DNA from: CAYMCO01 sp964388955
Lineage (GTDB): Bacteria; Chloroflexota; Anaerolineae; Anaerolineales; E44-bin32
NCBI GenBank assembly: GCA_964388955.1
Contig: CAYMCO010000047.1
Span: 1-30,111, forward strand
DNA: 30,111 nt
Reading direction: 5' to 3'
Positions within the stretch are counted from its first letter, which is position 1; each line of letters opens with the position of its first letter. Both the position numbers and the translations under genes were made by a program. Positions 8,278 through 15,390 of this stretch are shown piece after piece. Below the pieces are notes generated by a model. The model saw only the letters and a list, made by a program, of their open reading frames with translations. It had not been told where the DNA came from and did no database searches.

Positions 8278-8855
8278 GAAACCGCCTGCGGAGGTGCGGC
8301 GGCCAACCCTTCCAGCATCAAGGAGGCGAAAAAATCCCCGAGCTCGCCGGGCGTGTACCGGCCGTCCTCCCGATACCAGGTCACCGTCCAGTTGAGCACG
8401 CCCAGCAGCGCGAAGACAGCGAGACGTTCATCCTTCGCGTGAAAGACGCACCGGTCAATGCCTTCCTTAATGAGCGAGCGCCAAAGGATCTCGTACCGGT
8501 CCCTACGCTGGATGTGCCGCTGGCGGGCCCTCCCATTCAGACTGCGATGCTCCAGGAGCAGCACTGCGGCCAAATCGGCGTCTTGAGTCAAGCGTTGGAC
8601 ATAGACGTGCACGGCCCTGCGCAGCTTCTCCTCCACGGGGATATCCTCCCGCATCACCGCGGACATGTCCGCGATCAGCAAGTCCAGTGCCTGATCGAGG
8701 ATGGTGAGCAAGATTTCCTGTTTGCTCGAGACGTGGTAATACAGGCTTGCCTTCTGCAGATGGACCGCGTCCGCGATGTCCTGCATGGAGGTCCCATGAT
8801 AGCCCTTTTTACGGAAGATCTGGGCCGCCGCCTGGATGATGTCTGCCCGCTGCAT
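8274..8855 (-). CDS. TetR-family transcriptional regulator of the beta-oxidation operon
   Basis: A 193-residue TetR regulator. The N-terminal DNA-binding domain shows the family pattern: AAQIFRKKGYHGTSMQDIADAV, then LQKASLYYHVSSKQEIL, with the helix-turn-helix at about residues 22-41. The rest is the helical ligand/dimer domain. It is the first gene of the leftward operon. Its own promoter has a perfect palindrome directly after the -10, so autorepression is likely. By analogy with TetR-type FadR regulators of Gram-positives and Thermus, the inducer may be a long-chain acyl-CoA; that is inferred from the operon content. The ATG at 8855 has AGGGAG upstream, partly inside the palindrome's flank. 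Confidence 0.93.
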   Translation of the reverse strand: MQRADIIQAAAQIFRKKGYHGTSMQDIADAVHLQKASLYYHVSSKQEILLTILDQALDLLIADMSAVMREDIPVEEKLRRAVHVYVQRLTQDADLAAVLLLEHRSLNGRARQRHIQRRDRYEILWRSLIKEGIDRCVFHAKDERLAVFALLGVLNWTVTWYREDGRYTPGELGDFFASLMLEGLAAAPPQAVS

Positions 8856-8863
8856 GCCGCTCC

Positions 8864-8881
8864 CTACCGACCGGTCGGTAG
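8864..8881. promoter_or_regulatory. Perfect 18-bp palindrome, predicted TetR operator
   Basis: CTACCGACCGGTCGGTAG reads the same on both strands. It begins four bases after the -10 of the leftward promoter and covers the predicted transcription start. A binding protein here would block initiation. The half-site ACCGAC resembles operators I recall for TetR-type fatty-acid regulators in Thermus and relatives. It lies 8 bp upstream of the TetR start codon. Confidence 0.9.
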
Positions 8882-8885
8882 TTTC

Positions 8886-8915
8886 ATCTTAGCATTTTTG
8901 CGGGGTGACAGTCAA
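8886..8915 (-). promoter_or_regulatory. Sigma-A type promoter of the TetR/beta-oxidation operon
   Basis: On the minus strand TTGACT (8915-8910) is followed after 18 bp by TAAGAT (8891-8886), preceded by TG one base earlier (extended -10, TGCTAAGAT). The predicted start falls near 8879, inside the palindrome, leaving a leader of about 25 nt before the TetR ATG. Confidence 0.8.
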
Positions 8916-9055
8916 GGGACGAGCACGCGCGGGGTGCGATCCGACTTGGGGGACACTCCCCTCCCTCGCCTGACGCAGCCGCTACGCACACGGGCCCTGC
9001 AGTTCAAGGCGAAGAGCCGATAAGCCCCCACCCCCCTTGCCTCCTCCGCCGATCC

Positions 9056-9154
9056 GTCATTGCGAGGCGCGCAGCGCCGTGGCAATCTTTCCATCGAAGA
9101 CGATTCGCTCTCCAAGAGATCGCCACGCTGGCCTCACGGCCTCCTCGCAATGAC
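9056..9154. repeat. 99-bp MITE-like palindromic repeat element
   Basis: It begins with GTCATTGCGAGG (9056-9067) and ends with the exact reverse complement CCTCGCAATGAC (9143-9154). Inner segments are imperfectly complementary (GTGGCAATCT near the left, AGATCGCCAC near the right), so the whole element can fold into a long hairpin. Similar strings starting GTCATTGCGAGG are, as I recall, scattered through intergenic DNA of many bacteria. There is no coding capacity; any movement would need a transposase supplied elsewhere. Confidence 0.8.
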
Positions 9155-9194
9155 TTGACGATGAGGGTCGAAATCAATACCAGGGGTGAGCTAG

Positions 9195-9255
9195 GGCGCT
9201 GCCTTCGCCCACTCAGGTAGAGGGACAAATGGCGCGGGCAGGGAAAGGCAGCGCC
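9195..9255. repeat. 11-bp inverted repeat with 39-nt spacer
   Basis: GGCGCTGCCTT (9195-9205) and AAGGCAGCGCC (9245-9255) are exact reverse complements. The spacer includes CGCCC and GCGCGGGC, which could extend the stem inward. It lies 40 bp to the right of the 99-bp repeat and may be a second degenerate repeat or an RNA structure. No function is assigned. Confidence 0.6.
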
Positions 9256-9348
9256 TCCATCCACCCGATGCGGGAAGTTGACCGAACCGCGCCGAAGGGC
9301 GAAAGAACGCCGCATGCCTCCGCCGCCCCTTAGGGGCGCGGCCGGCCC

Positions 9349-9377
9349 TTGACCTGCAGACCCCTTGGGGCTAGGCT
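9349..9377 (+). promoter_or_regulatory. Putative promoter of the phytol/polyprenol-kinase-family gene
   Basis: TTGACC (9349-9354) and TAGGCT (9372-9377) are separated by 17 bp, about 60 bp ahead of the only rightward gene. The -35 is good and the -10 fair. The predicted leader carries the hairpin at 9396-9420. Confidence 0.5.
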
Positions 9378-9395
9378 TTTTGGGCAGTCCGCGCC

Positions 9396-9420
9396 GCCGG
9401 GGGGCTTCGCCCCCACCGGC
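9396..9420 (+). other. GC-rich hairpin in the leader of the rightward kinase gene
   Basis: GCCGG (9396-9400) pairs with CCGGC (9416-9420), enclosing GGGGC-TTC-GCCCC. It lies 18 nt ahead of the start codon and just upstream of the GGAG ribosome-binding site. There is no T-run, so it is not a terminator. An effect on translation is possible but unproven. Confidence 0.5.
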
Positions 9421-9438
9421 CATTAACTGGAGAACGCC

Positions 9439-10179
9439 ATGCCCGTTGGCAACCTCGCTTCAAACCCTCTGCTCCGTGACATACTCGCCTCCGCCATCAC
9501 CCTGGCTCTGTCCCTTGTGTGGCTTCGCGCGATGGATCTAGCGGCCCATCGAGGCCTGATCGGCCAACGCCTGAGCCGGAAGATCATCCATATTGGCACA
9601 GGGCCGCTCTTTGTGGTTTGCTGGCTTCTCTTCAGCGGTGACCCCCGGGCCCGGTTCCTCGCCGCCTTGGTCCCGCTGGGAATCACCCTGCAATTCGCCC
9701 TCGTCGGAACCGGCGCGATGCAGGATCCAGCCGCCGTGCAAGCGATGACCCGCACCGGGAATCCGCGTGAGATCCTGCGCGGGCCTTTGTACTACGGCGT
9801 GATATTCGTGATCTCCACGCTCCTTTTCTGGCGCACCACCCCGACGGGCATCCTGGCGCTGATGCTCATGTGTGGCGGGGATGGCCTGGCGGAGGTCATA
9901 GGCCGGAAATGGGGGAAGGCAAAGCTCCCCTTCAACAGCCACAAGACATGGCTCGGGTCTGCGGCGATGCTCCTGGGCGGCTTCAGCTTCGCGTATCTCT
10001 TCCTATGGCTTTTCACCGTCCTGGGCCAGTTTTCCCCTCCGTTGGCCATGGAGGGGCTCTGGTGGCGGCTCGGGCTCATCGCGTGCGCCGCGACCATCGT
10101 GGAAGCTCTCCCGCTGCAGGATGTCGACAATATCACCACAACAGCCACCGCTGCGGTGCTCGGCCTGGCCTTGCTGTGA
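9439..10179 (+). CDS. Phytol/polyprenol kinase-family membrane protein (VTE5/dolichol-kinase-like)
   Basis: A 246-residue integral membrane protein with about six hydrophobic segments. Family motifs are RKIIHIGTGP (47-56), CGGDGLAEVIGRKWGK (145-160), FNSHKTWLGSAAMLLGG (165-181) and VEALPLQDVDN (221-231), matching the CTP-dependent phytol/dolichol kinase superfamily. Members phosphorylate isoprenoid alcohols such as phytol or polyprenols at the membrane; the substrate here is unknown. It is the only rightward gene and converges on the phosphoesterase gene with 51 nt between stops. The ATG at 9439 has CTGGAG upstream. Phosphatidate cytidylyltransferase is a related alternative, but the HKTWLG motif favours the kinase group. 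Confidence 0.8.
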   Translation: MPVGNLASNPLLRDILASAITLALSLVWLRAMDLAAHRGLIGQRLSRKIIHIGTGPLFVVCWLLFSGDPRARFLAALVPLGITLQFALVGTGAMQDPAAVQAMTRTGNPREILRGPLYYGVIFVISTLLFWRTTPTGILALMLMCGGDGLAEVIGRKWGKAKLPFNSHKTWLGSAAMLLGGFSFAYLFLWLFTVLGQFSPPLAMEGLWWRLGLIACAATIVEALPLQDVDNITTTATAAVLGLALL

Positions 10180-10230
10180 AGCCGAGAGCTCTATCGAGGC
10201 AATCGCCGCCGTCCCCGCTTGGTTTGAACG

Positions 10231-11628
10231 CTATCCCTGCGTGGGAATATCCACCTCGTCCAGAACCTCGCCATCCGGGCTCTTGGCTTGCAGATGGATC
10301 GACTGCGGGGAGAAACCCAGTACAAGATAGTGACTTGCGCTGACGAACGCCTGGCTGCCGGGGACCCTCGCGCGCAAACCGTAGAGCACGGAGGACCCTC
10401 CGCCGGAGACGATATAGGTGACGCCGTTGAGCTCAATGCGCTCGTAGTTGTGGTCATGGCCCGAGAGAACCAGCGGGACGTTCGCCTCCTCAAACAGGGG
10501 CTGCCAATAGTCGCGCACAGCCCGCCCATCCAGAGTGTGCAGCCCGCTGGTATACGGCGGCACGTGAAAGACGGGGATGGAATAGCGATAGCGCTCATCG
10601 GACAGCCGTCCGGACAGCCAGTCGATCTGAGCATCTTGAGCGCCATCCCTGAGGAGAAGCTGGGTGTTGAGCATCAGGAACTGCACCTGCCCGTATGCGA
10701 AGGCGTAGTACTCGTTCCGGAAATCCTGGCTCTCTGAGTCGCTGTCTGAAGGGTCAAACCAGGGGAACACCCAGTAGTAGTATGGGACCCCGCCCCAGGT
10801 GGTGGGGGCGTCCCAATCGTGATTTCCCACCACCGGATAGAGCGGCATCTGCTTCAAGATGGGCGCGAACGGTTGAAAGAACTTGAACCGAAACGCAGAA
10901 GGGGGATCCGCATTTTGATCGACCTTGTAGACCAGGTCCCCCGTGTGGATGACAAAATCCAGATTCTCACCCGCCATGCGCTGCGCCAGATCGGCGGTGA
11001 GCTGCTCGCCGAATCCCGAATCCCCCACCACACCGGCCCGCCAAGTCGTTTGTCCCTCGCCGGGCGTGTGAAATTGGATCGGCCCCCACTGCCGACCGCC
11101 ATAATATGGCAGTCGAAACACCGAGCCGGTGCCTCGTAGGCCCAGCACCGCACCGTACGCTTCCCCAGGGGCAAGTCCCCTCACTTCGATCTGCTGGCGC
11201 CGCTCGGAGGCGGATATCGGCGCCCATCTGGCAGACGGGATGCCAAGGTCCAATTGCCAGTAGAAGAGACGACCCTCCGCCGGCGAACTGAGTTGGAAGA
11301 AAAGCACAGCCTTCCCTGGGGCGACATGCTGGGCCATGAGTGGGATGGAATACTCGGCCCCCGGATAGGCCCCATCGAACCGCAGCGACCAGTCCGGCGT
11401 CTCCGAGGGCGTCAGGGTGGGGGGATGCGGGGAGGCGGTCTCTGTCGGTGCGGCAGTAGGCGGCGAAGGGGTCGTCTCTTCGGCGTCGACTTCGCTCACG
11501 ACCATCGATGGGATGGCCGACGGGCCGGGGAGGGATTCGTCCTGCGGGCGCGATGACTGGCATCCGGCTATGGCCACAGACTGCAGAGCGAGAATCAGGG
11601 CCGCCCAGCAAACGATCTTCGTCGGCAT
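10231..11628 (-). CDS. Secreted lipoprotein metallophosphoesterase, purple-acid-phosphatase-like
   Basis: A 465-residue protein. The N-terminus has a signal peptide with lipobox IAGC (Cys23), then a Pro/Thr/Ser-rich linker (about 50-78) and a beta domain (about 80-190) placed like the fibronectin-type domain of purple acid phosphatases. The catalytic domain has GDSG (Asp203), GDLVY (Asp231, Tyr234), GNHD (Asn269, His270), His355 in VFHVPPY and GHDHNYER (His391, His393), the order of the dinuclear-metal purple acid phosphatases. It likely hydrolyses phosphomonoesters or diesters outside the membrane. ATG 11628 is chosen because the signal peptide starts there; a TTG 13 codons upstream is the alternative. 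It begins 8 nt after the mazG stop. Confidence 0.9.
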   Translation of the reverse strand: MPTKIVCWAALILALQSVAIAGCQSSRPQDESLPGPSAIPSMVVSEVDAEETTPSPPTAAPTETASPHPPTLTPSETPDWSLRFDGAYPGAEYSIPLMAQHVAPGKAVLFFQLSSPAEGRLFYWQLDLGIPSARWAPISASERRQQIEVRGLAPGEAYGAVLGLRGTGSVFRLPYYGGRQWGPIQFHTPGEGQTTWRAGVVGDSGFGEQLTADLAQRMAGENLDFVIHTGDLVYKVDQNADPPSAFRFKFFQPFAPILKQMPLYPVVGNHDWDAPTTWGGVPYYYWVFPWFDPSDSDSESQDFRNEYYAFAYGQVQFLMLNTQLLLRDGAQDAQIDWLSGRLSDERYRYSIPVFHVPPYTSGLHTLDGRAVRDYWQPLFEEANVPLVLSGHDHNYERIELNGVTYIVSGGGSSVLYGLRARVPGSQAFVSASHYLVLGFSPQSIHLQAKSPDGEVLDEVDIPTQG

Positions 11629-11636
11629 CCCCGCAA

Positions 11637-13091
11637 TCAACCCTCTGAGGCCTTCCCCGCCTCCCAAAGCGCGTCCAGGGTCTCCAAGGCCATCTGCTCC
11701 AACTCACGCCCCGAGGATTGGGCTTCATGCTCCACATGTGCGAAACGCCGCCGGAACCGGGCGTTCGCCTCCCGCAGCGCCGATTCGGGATCCACCCGGA
11801 GCCAGCGGGCGTAGTTGACAACAGAAAAGAGCAGATCGCCGATCTCCTCGGCTCGCCTTGCCCCGCCTTCGGCGGATTGCACCTCGTCCAGCTCCTCCAT
11901 GATCTTCGCCATCACGCCTTCGAGATGGGGCCAATCGAACCCGTATCGCGCCACCCGCCTCTGAATCTCATGCGCCTGGGCGAGGGCCGGCAAATTGGCG
12001 GGCACCCCGGAAAGGATGCCCCCCTCCTGCCCCTCCTGTGCCCGCTCCTCCGCCTTGATGTGCTCCCAATTGCGGATCACCTCATCCGCATCCCGCACCT
12101 GGACATCGCCAAAGACGTGCGGATGCCGGTCGACGAGTTTGCGCTGAATGCCGGCGATCACTTCTCCCATGCGGAAGTCCCCGCCCTCAGTCGCAATCTG
12201 CGCCTGCAGCACGATCTGCAGCAGCAGATCGCCCAACTCCTCCCGAAGCGCCTCCATATCTTCCGCGTCGAGGGCCTCCAGGGCCTCGTAGGCCTCCCCC
12301 AGCAGATTCTGCCGCAGTGTCTGGTGTGTCTGCTCGCGATCCCAGGGGCAGCCATCCGGAGCCCGCAAATGGGCCACAATATCCTGGAAACCCTCGAAAG
12401 CAGATTCCTGCGCCAGGGGTGGCACCCAGAGCGCGGTCAAGCCCGAGATCCGGTTACTCCGGTCCATCTCATGCAGTGGCAACTCTTCCACCGCCGCATC
12501 TTGACTCCCCGCGGAGTGAATGAGCTTCACCAGGTGGTCATCCGGGTACTGATTCATCAGGGTGAGTTTGACATCCCCAGCCACGCGCCGAGAGTATAGT
12601 TGCCCGATGAGCGCCGGCCGGTCCGGAGGAAAAGAGGGATGGTGTCGAGACGCCATCTCGAGAGCGTCCGCGATATACACCCCATCCAGCGCGTCGTATG
12701 CCATCAATCCCAGGCAGGGTTCGACAAAACTGACCGCGTCCAAGATCCTCAAGGGGATCCCAGATCGCTCGGCCCGGTCCCGAATTGCGGCCACCGTTGC
12801 CTCTCCCACATGCGGGTCGCCCGGGACTGCATATACCACGCCGGCGGGTTGCCCCCCCCGAGCGAGAATCGCTTCTACAATGGCGTCGTAGATCGCCTCA
12901 TAGCTGTCCATCTCCTCATAGAGCGCGTCGAAGGACTTCACCTGGGTCGCCGAAGCGAGGTCCTCATAGGCCGGATGCTTCTGAGTGCGCACGAACACCT
13001 CGGTCGCGGAACGCACGACCTCCCAGCTCTGCCGTGTGATTAGCCCCGGATCTCCGGGTCCCAATCCAAGAATCGATATCCCGTGACTCAC
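11637..13091 (-). CDS. mazG: YabN-type tetrapyrrole-methylase-like / MazG nucleotide pyrophosphohydrolase
   Basis: A 484-residue fusion. The N-terminal ~210 residues form a tetrapyrrole (corrin/porphyrin) methylase-like domain with LGLGPGDPGL (8-17), VVYAVPGDPHVGE and a mid-domain DAVSFVEPCL. Two MazG segments follow: the first contains GCPWDREQTHQTLRQNLLGEAYEALEAL and EELGDLLLQ; the C-terminal one contains IMEELDEVQ and EEIGDLLFSVVNYAR, giving the EExxE/ExxD metal-binding pattern. MazG hydrolyses NTPs to NMP and pyrophosphate and may clean aberrant nucleotides. The methylase domain's role is unknown, as in Bacillus YabN. The GTG at 13091 has GGAGG six bases upstream, better placed than for TTG 13103. 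Confidence 0.93.
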   Translation of the reverse strand: MSHGISILGLGPGDPGLITRQSWEVVRSATEVFVRTQKHPAYEDLASATQVKSFDALYEEMDSYEAIYDAIVEAILARGGQPAGVVYAVPGDPHVGEATVAAIRDRAERSGIPLRILDAVSFVEPCLGLMAYDALDGVYIADALEMASRHHPSFPPDRPALIGQLYSRRVAGDVKLTLMNQYPDDHLVKLIHSAGSQDAAVEELPLHEMDRSNRISGLTALWVPPLAQESAFEGFQDIVAHLRAPDGCPWDREQTHQTLRQNLLGEAYEALEALDAEDMEALREELGDLLLQIVLQAQIATEGGDFRMGEVIAGIQRKLVDRHPHVFGDVQVRDADEVIRNWEHIKAEERAQEGQEGGILSGVPANLPALAQAHEIQRRVARYGFDWPHLEGVMAKIMEELDEVQSAEGGARRAEEIGDLLFSVVNYARWLRVDPESALREANARFRRRFAHVEHEAQSSGRELEQMALETLDALWEAGKASEG

Positions 13092-13119
13092 GACGACCTC
13101 CAAGGCTGAGAAAGAGACC

Positions 13120-13143
13120 GCCGGGGTGAAGAGTCACCCCGGC
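13120..13143 (-). terminator. Perfect 10-bp stem-loop between rpsI and mazG, possible weak terminator
   Basis: GCCGGGGTGA (13120-13129) and TCACCCCGGC (13134-13143) form a perfect stem with a 4-nt loop. On the minus strand it is followed by GGTCTCTTTCTC, pyrimidine-rich but without a clean U-run. It lies in the ~200-nt spacer after the last ribosomal gene and about 29 nt before the mazG start. It could terminate the ribosomal transcript or structure the mazG leader. No other clear element is seen in the spacer. Confidence 0.45.
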
Positions 13144-13292
13144 AAATTCGCAACTCCAAGACCTTCCTGCAAGAAGAATGTCCGTCCACGCTCGATCAAC
13201 AGGTTGTTTGCCAGCCATCGTACAGGCGCAGCATGCGGCGCCCCACCGGATTCAGATTGACCATCCGCTCGGGACTCGAGCGCATCTCCTCC

Positions 13293-13685
13293 CTAGCGCT
13301 TCGTATAGGTTGGAGCCTTGCGAGCGCGCTTAAGCCCGGGCTTCTTGCGCTCCTTCATGCGGGCGTCGCGCGTCAAGTATCCGCCTGAGCGCATCGCCGG
13401 TCGCAGTTCCGGATCCATTTCAACCAGAGCCCGCGCCAAACCGTGCCGCACGGCGCCGGCCTGTCCTGTCACACCGCCCCCCTGCACTCTCGCCGAGACA
13501 TCCACCCGACCCTGCATCTCCACGGCCATCAGCGGGCCCAGCAAGTGATCCACATCGCCCAGGCGGGTGAAGTATTGCCGAACGGGTTTTCCGTTGACGA
13601 CAAACTCCCCCGTGCCGTTCGAGATCCGCACCCGGGCGGAGCTCGTCTTCCTCCGTCCCACTCCCTCGTGGTATTTCATAGCCAT
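13293..13685 (-). CDS. rpsI: 30S ribosomal protein S9
   Basis: A 130-residue S9. It has the family opening GVGRRKTSSARVRI, VNGKPVRQYF, GGGVTGQAGAVRHGLARAL and the basic tail ending KAPTYTKR, which reaches toward P-site tRNA in the ribosome. It follows rplM by 17 nt, the usual L13-S9 pair. ATG 13685 has AGGAAGG upstream; a second ATG two codons in is possible. Confidence 0.98.
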   Translation of the reverse strand: MAMKYHEGVGRRKTSSARVRISNGTGEFVVNGKPVRQYFTRLGDVDHLLGPLMAVEMQGRVDVSARVQGGGVTGQAGAVRHGLARALVEMDPELRPAMRSGGYLTRDARMKERKKPGLKRARKAPTYTKR

Positions 13686-13702
13686 ATGCGAAACCTTCCT
13701 CG

Positions 13703-14146
13703 TTATAGATCCATCACGGTCGAAAGCGGTTCGGGCTGTTGCGCCTGATGGGGATGCCCCTCGCCAGCGTAGATCTTCAGGTGCTTGATGATCTTGCGGC
13801 CCATGCGATTGTGGGGCAACATGCCCCAGACCGCCGCTCGAATCAGTCGCTCAGGGGCCTTGGCCAACTGCTGTCGCATGGTCAGCTTCTTCAGACCACC
13901 GGGGTAGCCCGAGTAGCGATAATAGAACTTCTCATCCAACTTGTTCCCAGTTACGGCGACCTTATCCGCGTTCACGACAACAACAAAGTCGCCCATATCG
14001 ACACCGGGTGTATAACGCGGTTTGGTCTTCCCCAACAGCACCTTGGCGATGCGGGATGCCAACCGCCCAAGGCTGCGATCCGTGGCGTCCACCAGATACC
14101 ACTTCCGCTCGAAATCTCCGGGTTTCGGATAATAAGTCTTCTGCAC
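13703..14146 (-). CDS. rplM: 50S ribosomal protein L13
   Basis: A 147-residue L13. Recognised by RKWYLVDATDRSLGRLAS, YTPGVDMGDFVVVVNADKVAVTGNK, YYRYSGYPGG and RAAVWGMLPHNRMGR. It is an early-assembly protein of the large subunit. The start is GTG at 14146 with GGAGAG upstream. It is paired with rpsI downstream, and truA lies 41 nt upstream. Confidence 0.98.
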   Translation of the reverse strand: MQKTYYPKPGDFERKWYLVDATDRSLGRLASRIAKVLLGKTKPRYTPGVDMGDFVVVVNADKVAVTGNKLDEKFYYRYSGYPGGLKKLTMRQQLAKAPERLIRAAVWGMLPHNRMGRKIIKHLKIYAGEGHPHQAQQPEPLSTVMDL

Positions 14147-14187
14147 GCTGGTTCTCTCCGCTGTTGAAAGCTATTACCTTCTTGTCA

Positions 14188-14961
14188 TTATTCCGCTGTT
14201 TGCCGCCGCTCCGCCCCGATCTCAGGATAGATCACTTCCTCGAGACAAAGACCCTTGGCAGGCGCGATCTCACCCTGCCAACGTCGCTCGGGAAAGGACA
14301 GAAGCGACCGCACATCCTCGATTCCCAACCGCTCCCAGCCTACTGCGAGCATCGCCGCCACCATACGCCGGACCATGTGCTTCATAAATCCATCGCCCAC
14401 CACGTCCAGCCGTTGGGCATTCGCTTCCCGCACCCACTGGCAGGAGATGATCCTGCGCTGAGAATCGCCTCCCGGCGTGGGCGGGCTGCCAAAGGCGCGA
14501 AAATCGTGCGTTCCTTCGAAAAGGGCCGCCGCGCGCTGCATCCCCTCCAACGTGGGTTCCGGCCACACCCGCCACGCATAGCGCTCTCTCAGCGGCTGCC
14601 TGTGCGGGGAGAAGATCAGGCGATAGCTGTACCGTCGCCCACTGGCGGAACGCCGCGGGTGGAAACCCTGCGGGACCTTCTCCGTCGCCCACACGGCCAC
14701 ATCGGGCGGCAGGTTCGCGTTCAGCGCCCGGCTCAGATCCGAAGAGCTGTGTCTCCACTCGATATCGTAGGCGATCACCTGCCCTCGAGCGTGCGCTCCA
14801 GCGTCGGTCCGGCCGGCGGCTGAGATGCTGTCCTGCCGCCAGCCAATGCGCCGCAAACTGGCTTCCAGCACAGCCTGCACAGTCCGCTGCCCTGCCCTCT
14901 GGCGCTGAAAACCGTGAAAGCGCGTGCCATCGTAGGAAACGATCGATTTGAAAGGTGCCAT
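14188..14961 (-). CDS. truA: tRNA pseudouridine(38-40) synthase TruA
   Basis: A 257-residue TruA, which makes pseudouridine at positions 38-40 of the tRNA anticodon arm. The catalytic aspartate is Asp53 in AAGRTDAGAHA. Other family motifs are YDGTRFHGFQRQ, NANLPPDV, FHPRRSASGRRYSYRL, FEGTHDFRAF and GFMKHMVRRMV. It sits between rplQ (44 nt) and rplM (41 nt), a common arrangement in Gram-positives and Chloroflexota. ATG 14961 has TGAGG and an abutting GGAGG. Confidence 0.97.
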   Translation of the reverse strand: MAPFKSIVSYDGTRFHGFQRQRAGQRTVQAVLEASLRRIGWRQDSISAAGRTDAGAHARGQVIAYDIEWRHSSSDLSRALNANLPPDVAVWATEKVPQGFHPRRSASGRRYSYRLIFSPHRQPLRERYAWRVWPEPTLEGMQRAAALFEGTHDFRAFGSPPTPGGDSQRRIISCQWVREANAQRLDVVGDGFMKHMVRRMVAAMLAVGWERLGIEDVRSLLSFPERRWQGEIAPAKGLCLEEVIYPEIGAERRQTAE

Positions 14962-15005
14962 CCTCCAACCTCAGAGGACGTCGCCGAAACCGGCGCGGGG
15001 CCGGA

Positions 15006-15383
15006 TCATTCCTCGGTCAACTCCAGTATCACCATCTCGGCCGAATCGCCGGAACGCGGGCCGAGTTTGAGCATGCGCGTGTAGCCTCCCGGCCGAGTTT
15101 CATAGCGCAGCGCGATATCGTCGAAAAGCTTCTTGACGATCTCCGGGTCATTGAGGCGCGCTGCAGCGATGCGCCTGGCGTTCATCGCCCGGACATCACC
15201 CGCCGCGTTGCCTCGCTTCGCGATGGTGATCAGCTTTTCCGCCGCCCCGCGAATGGATGCGGCCTTGGCGCGCGTGGTCCGTATTCGCTCGTGCCGGAAC
15301 AGTTCAGTGATCAAGCTGCGCCGCAGCGCGCTGCGGTGACCGGAGGATCTTCCTAGCTTGTATCCAGCTACTCGATGTCTCAT
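15006..15383 (-). CDS. rplQ: 50S ribosomal protein L17
   Basis: A 125-residue L17, located near the peptide exit tunnel. It has the characteristic opening MRHRVAGYKLGRSSGHRSALRR, LITELFRHERIRTTRAKA, EKLITIAKRG and GGYTRMLKLGPRSGDSAEMVILEL. It follows rpoA by only 7 nt, so co-expression with the polymerase subunit is expected. ATG start at 15383. Confidence 0.98.
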   Translation of the reverse strand: MRHRVAGYKLGRSSGHRSALRRSLITELFRHERIRTTRAKAASIRGAAEKLITIAKRGNAAGDVRAMNARRIAAARLNDPEIVKKLFDDIALRYETRPGGYTRMLKLGPRSGDSAEMVILELTEE

Positions 15384-15390
15384 TTCTGTC

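Larger units (their letters stand above)
8916..9438. other. Intergenic stretch between the beta-oxidation operon and the kinase gene
   Basis: No gene is supported here. It holds, in order, a 99-bp element with terminal inverted repeats (9056-9154), an 11-bp inverted repeat with a 39-nt spacer (9195-9255), a short palindrome around 9324-9338, a rightward promoter (9349-9377) and a leader hairpin (9396-9420). Leftward and rightward transcription units diverge from it. Confidence 0.75.

Noticed and set aside
6369..8442. Two long overlapping plus-strand open frames opposite the dehydrogenase, hydrolase and TetR genes
   Set aside because: Both are mirror frames of genes with intact catalytic or DNA-binding motifs; their products look like no known family.
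9004..9423. Minus-strand open frame through the intergenic repeats
   Set aside because: It crosses the 99-bp palindromic element and the kinase promoter and has a low-complexity Arg/Gly/Pro product.
11629..11667. Longer TTG start for the phosphoesterase lipoprotein
   Set aside because: It would put 13 residues in front of an otherwise standard lipoprotein signal peptide; the internal ATG at 11628 fits better.
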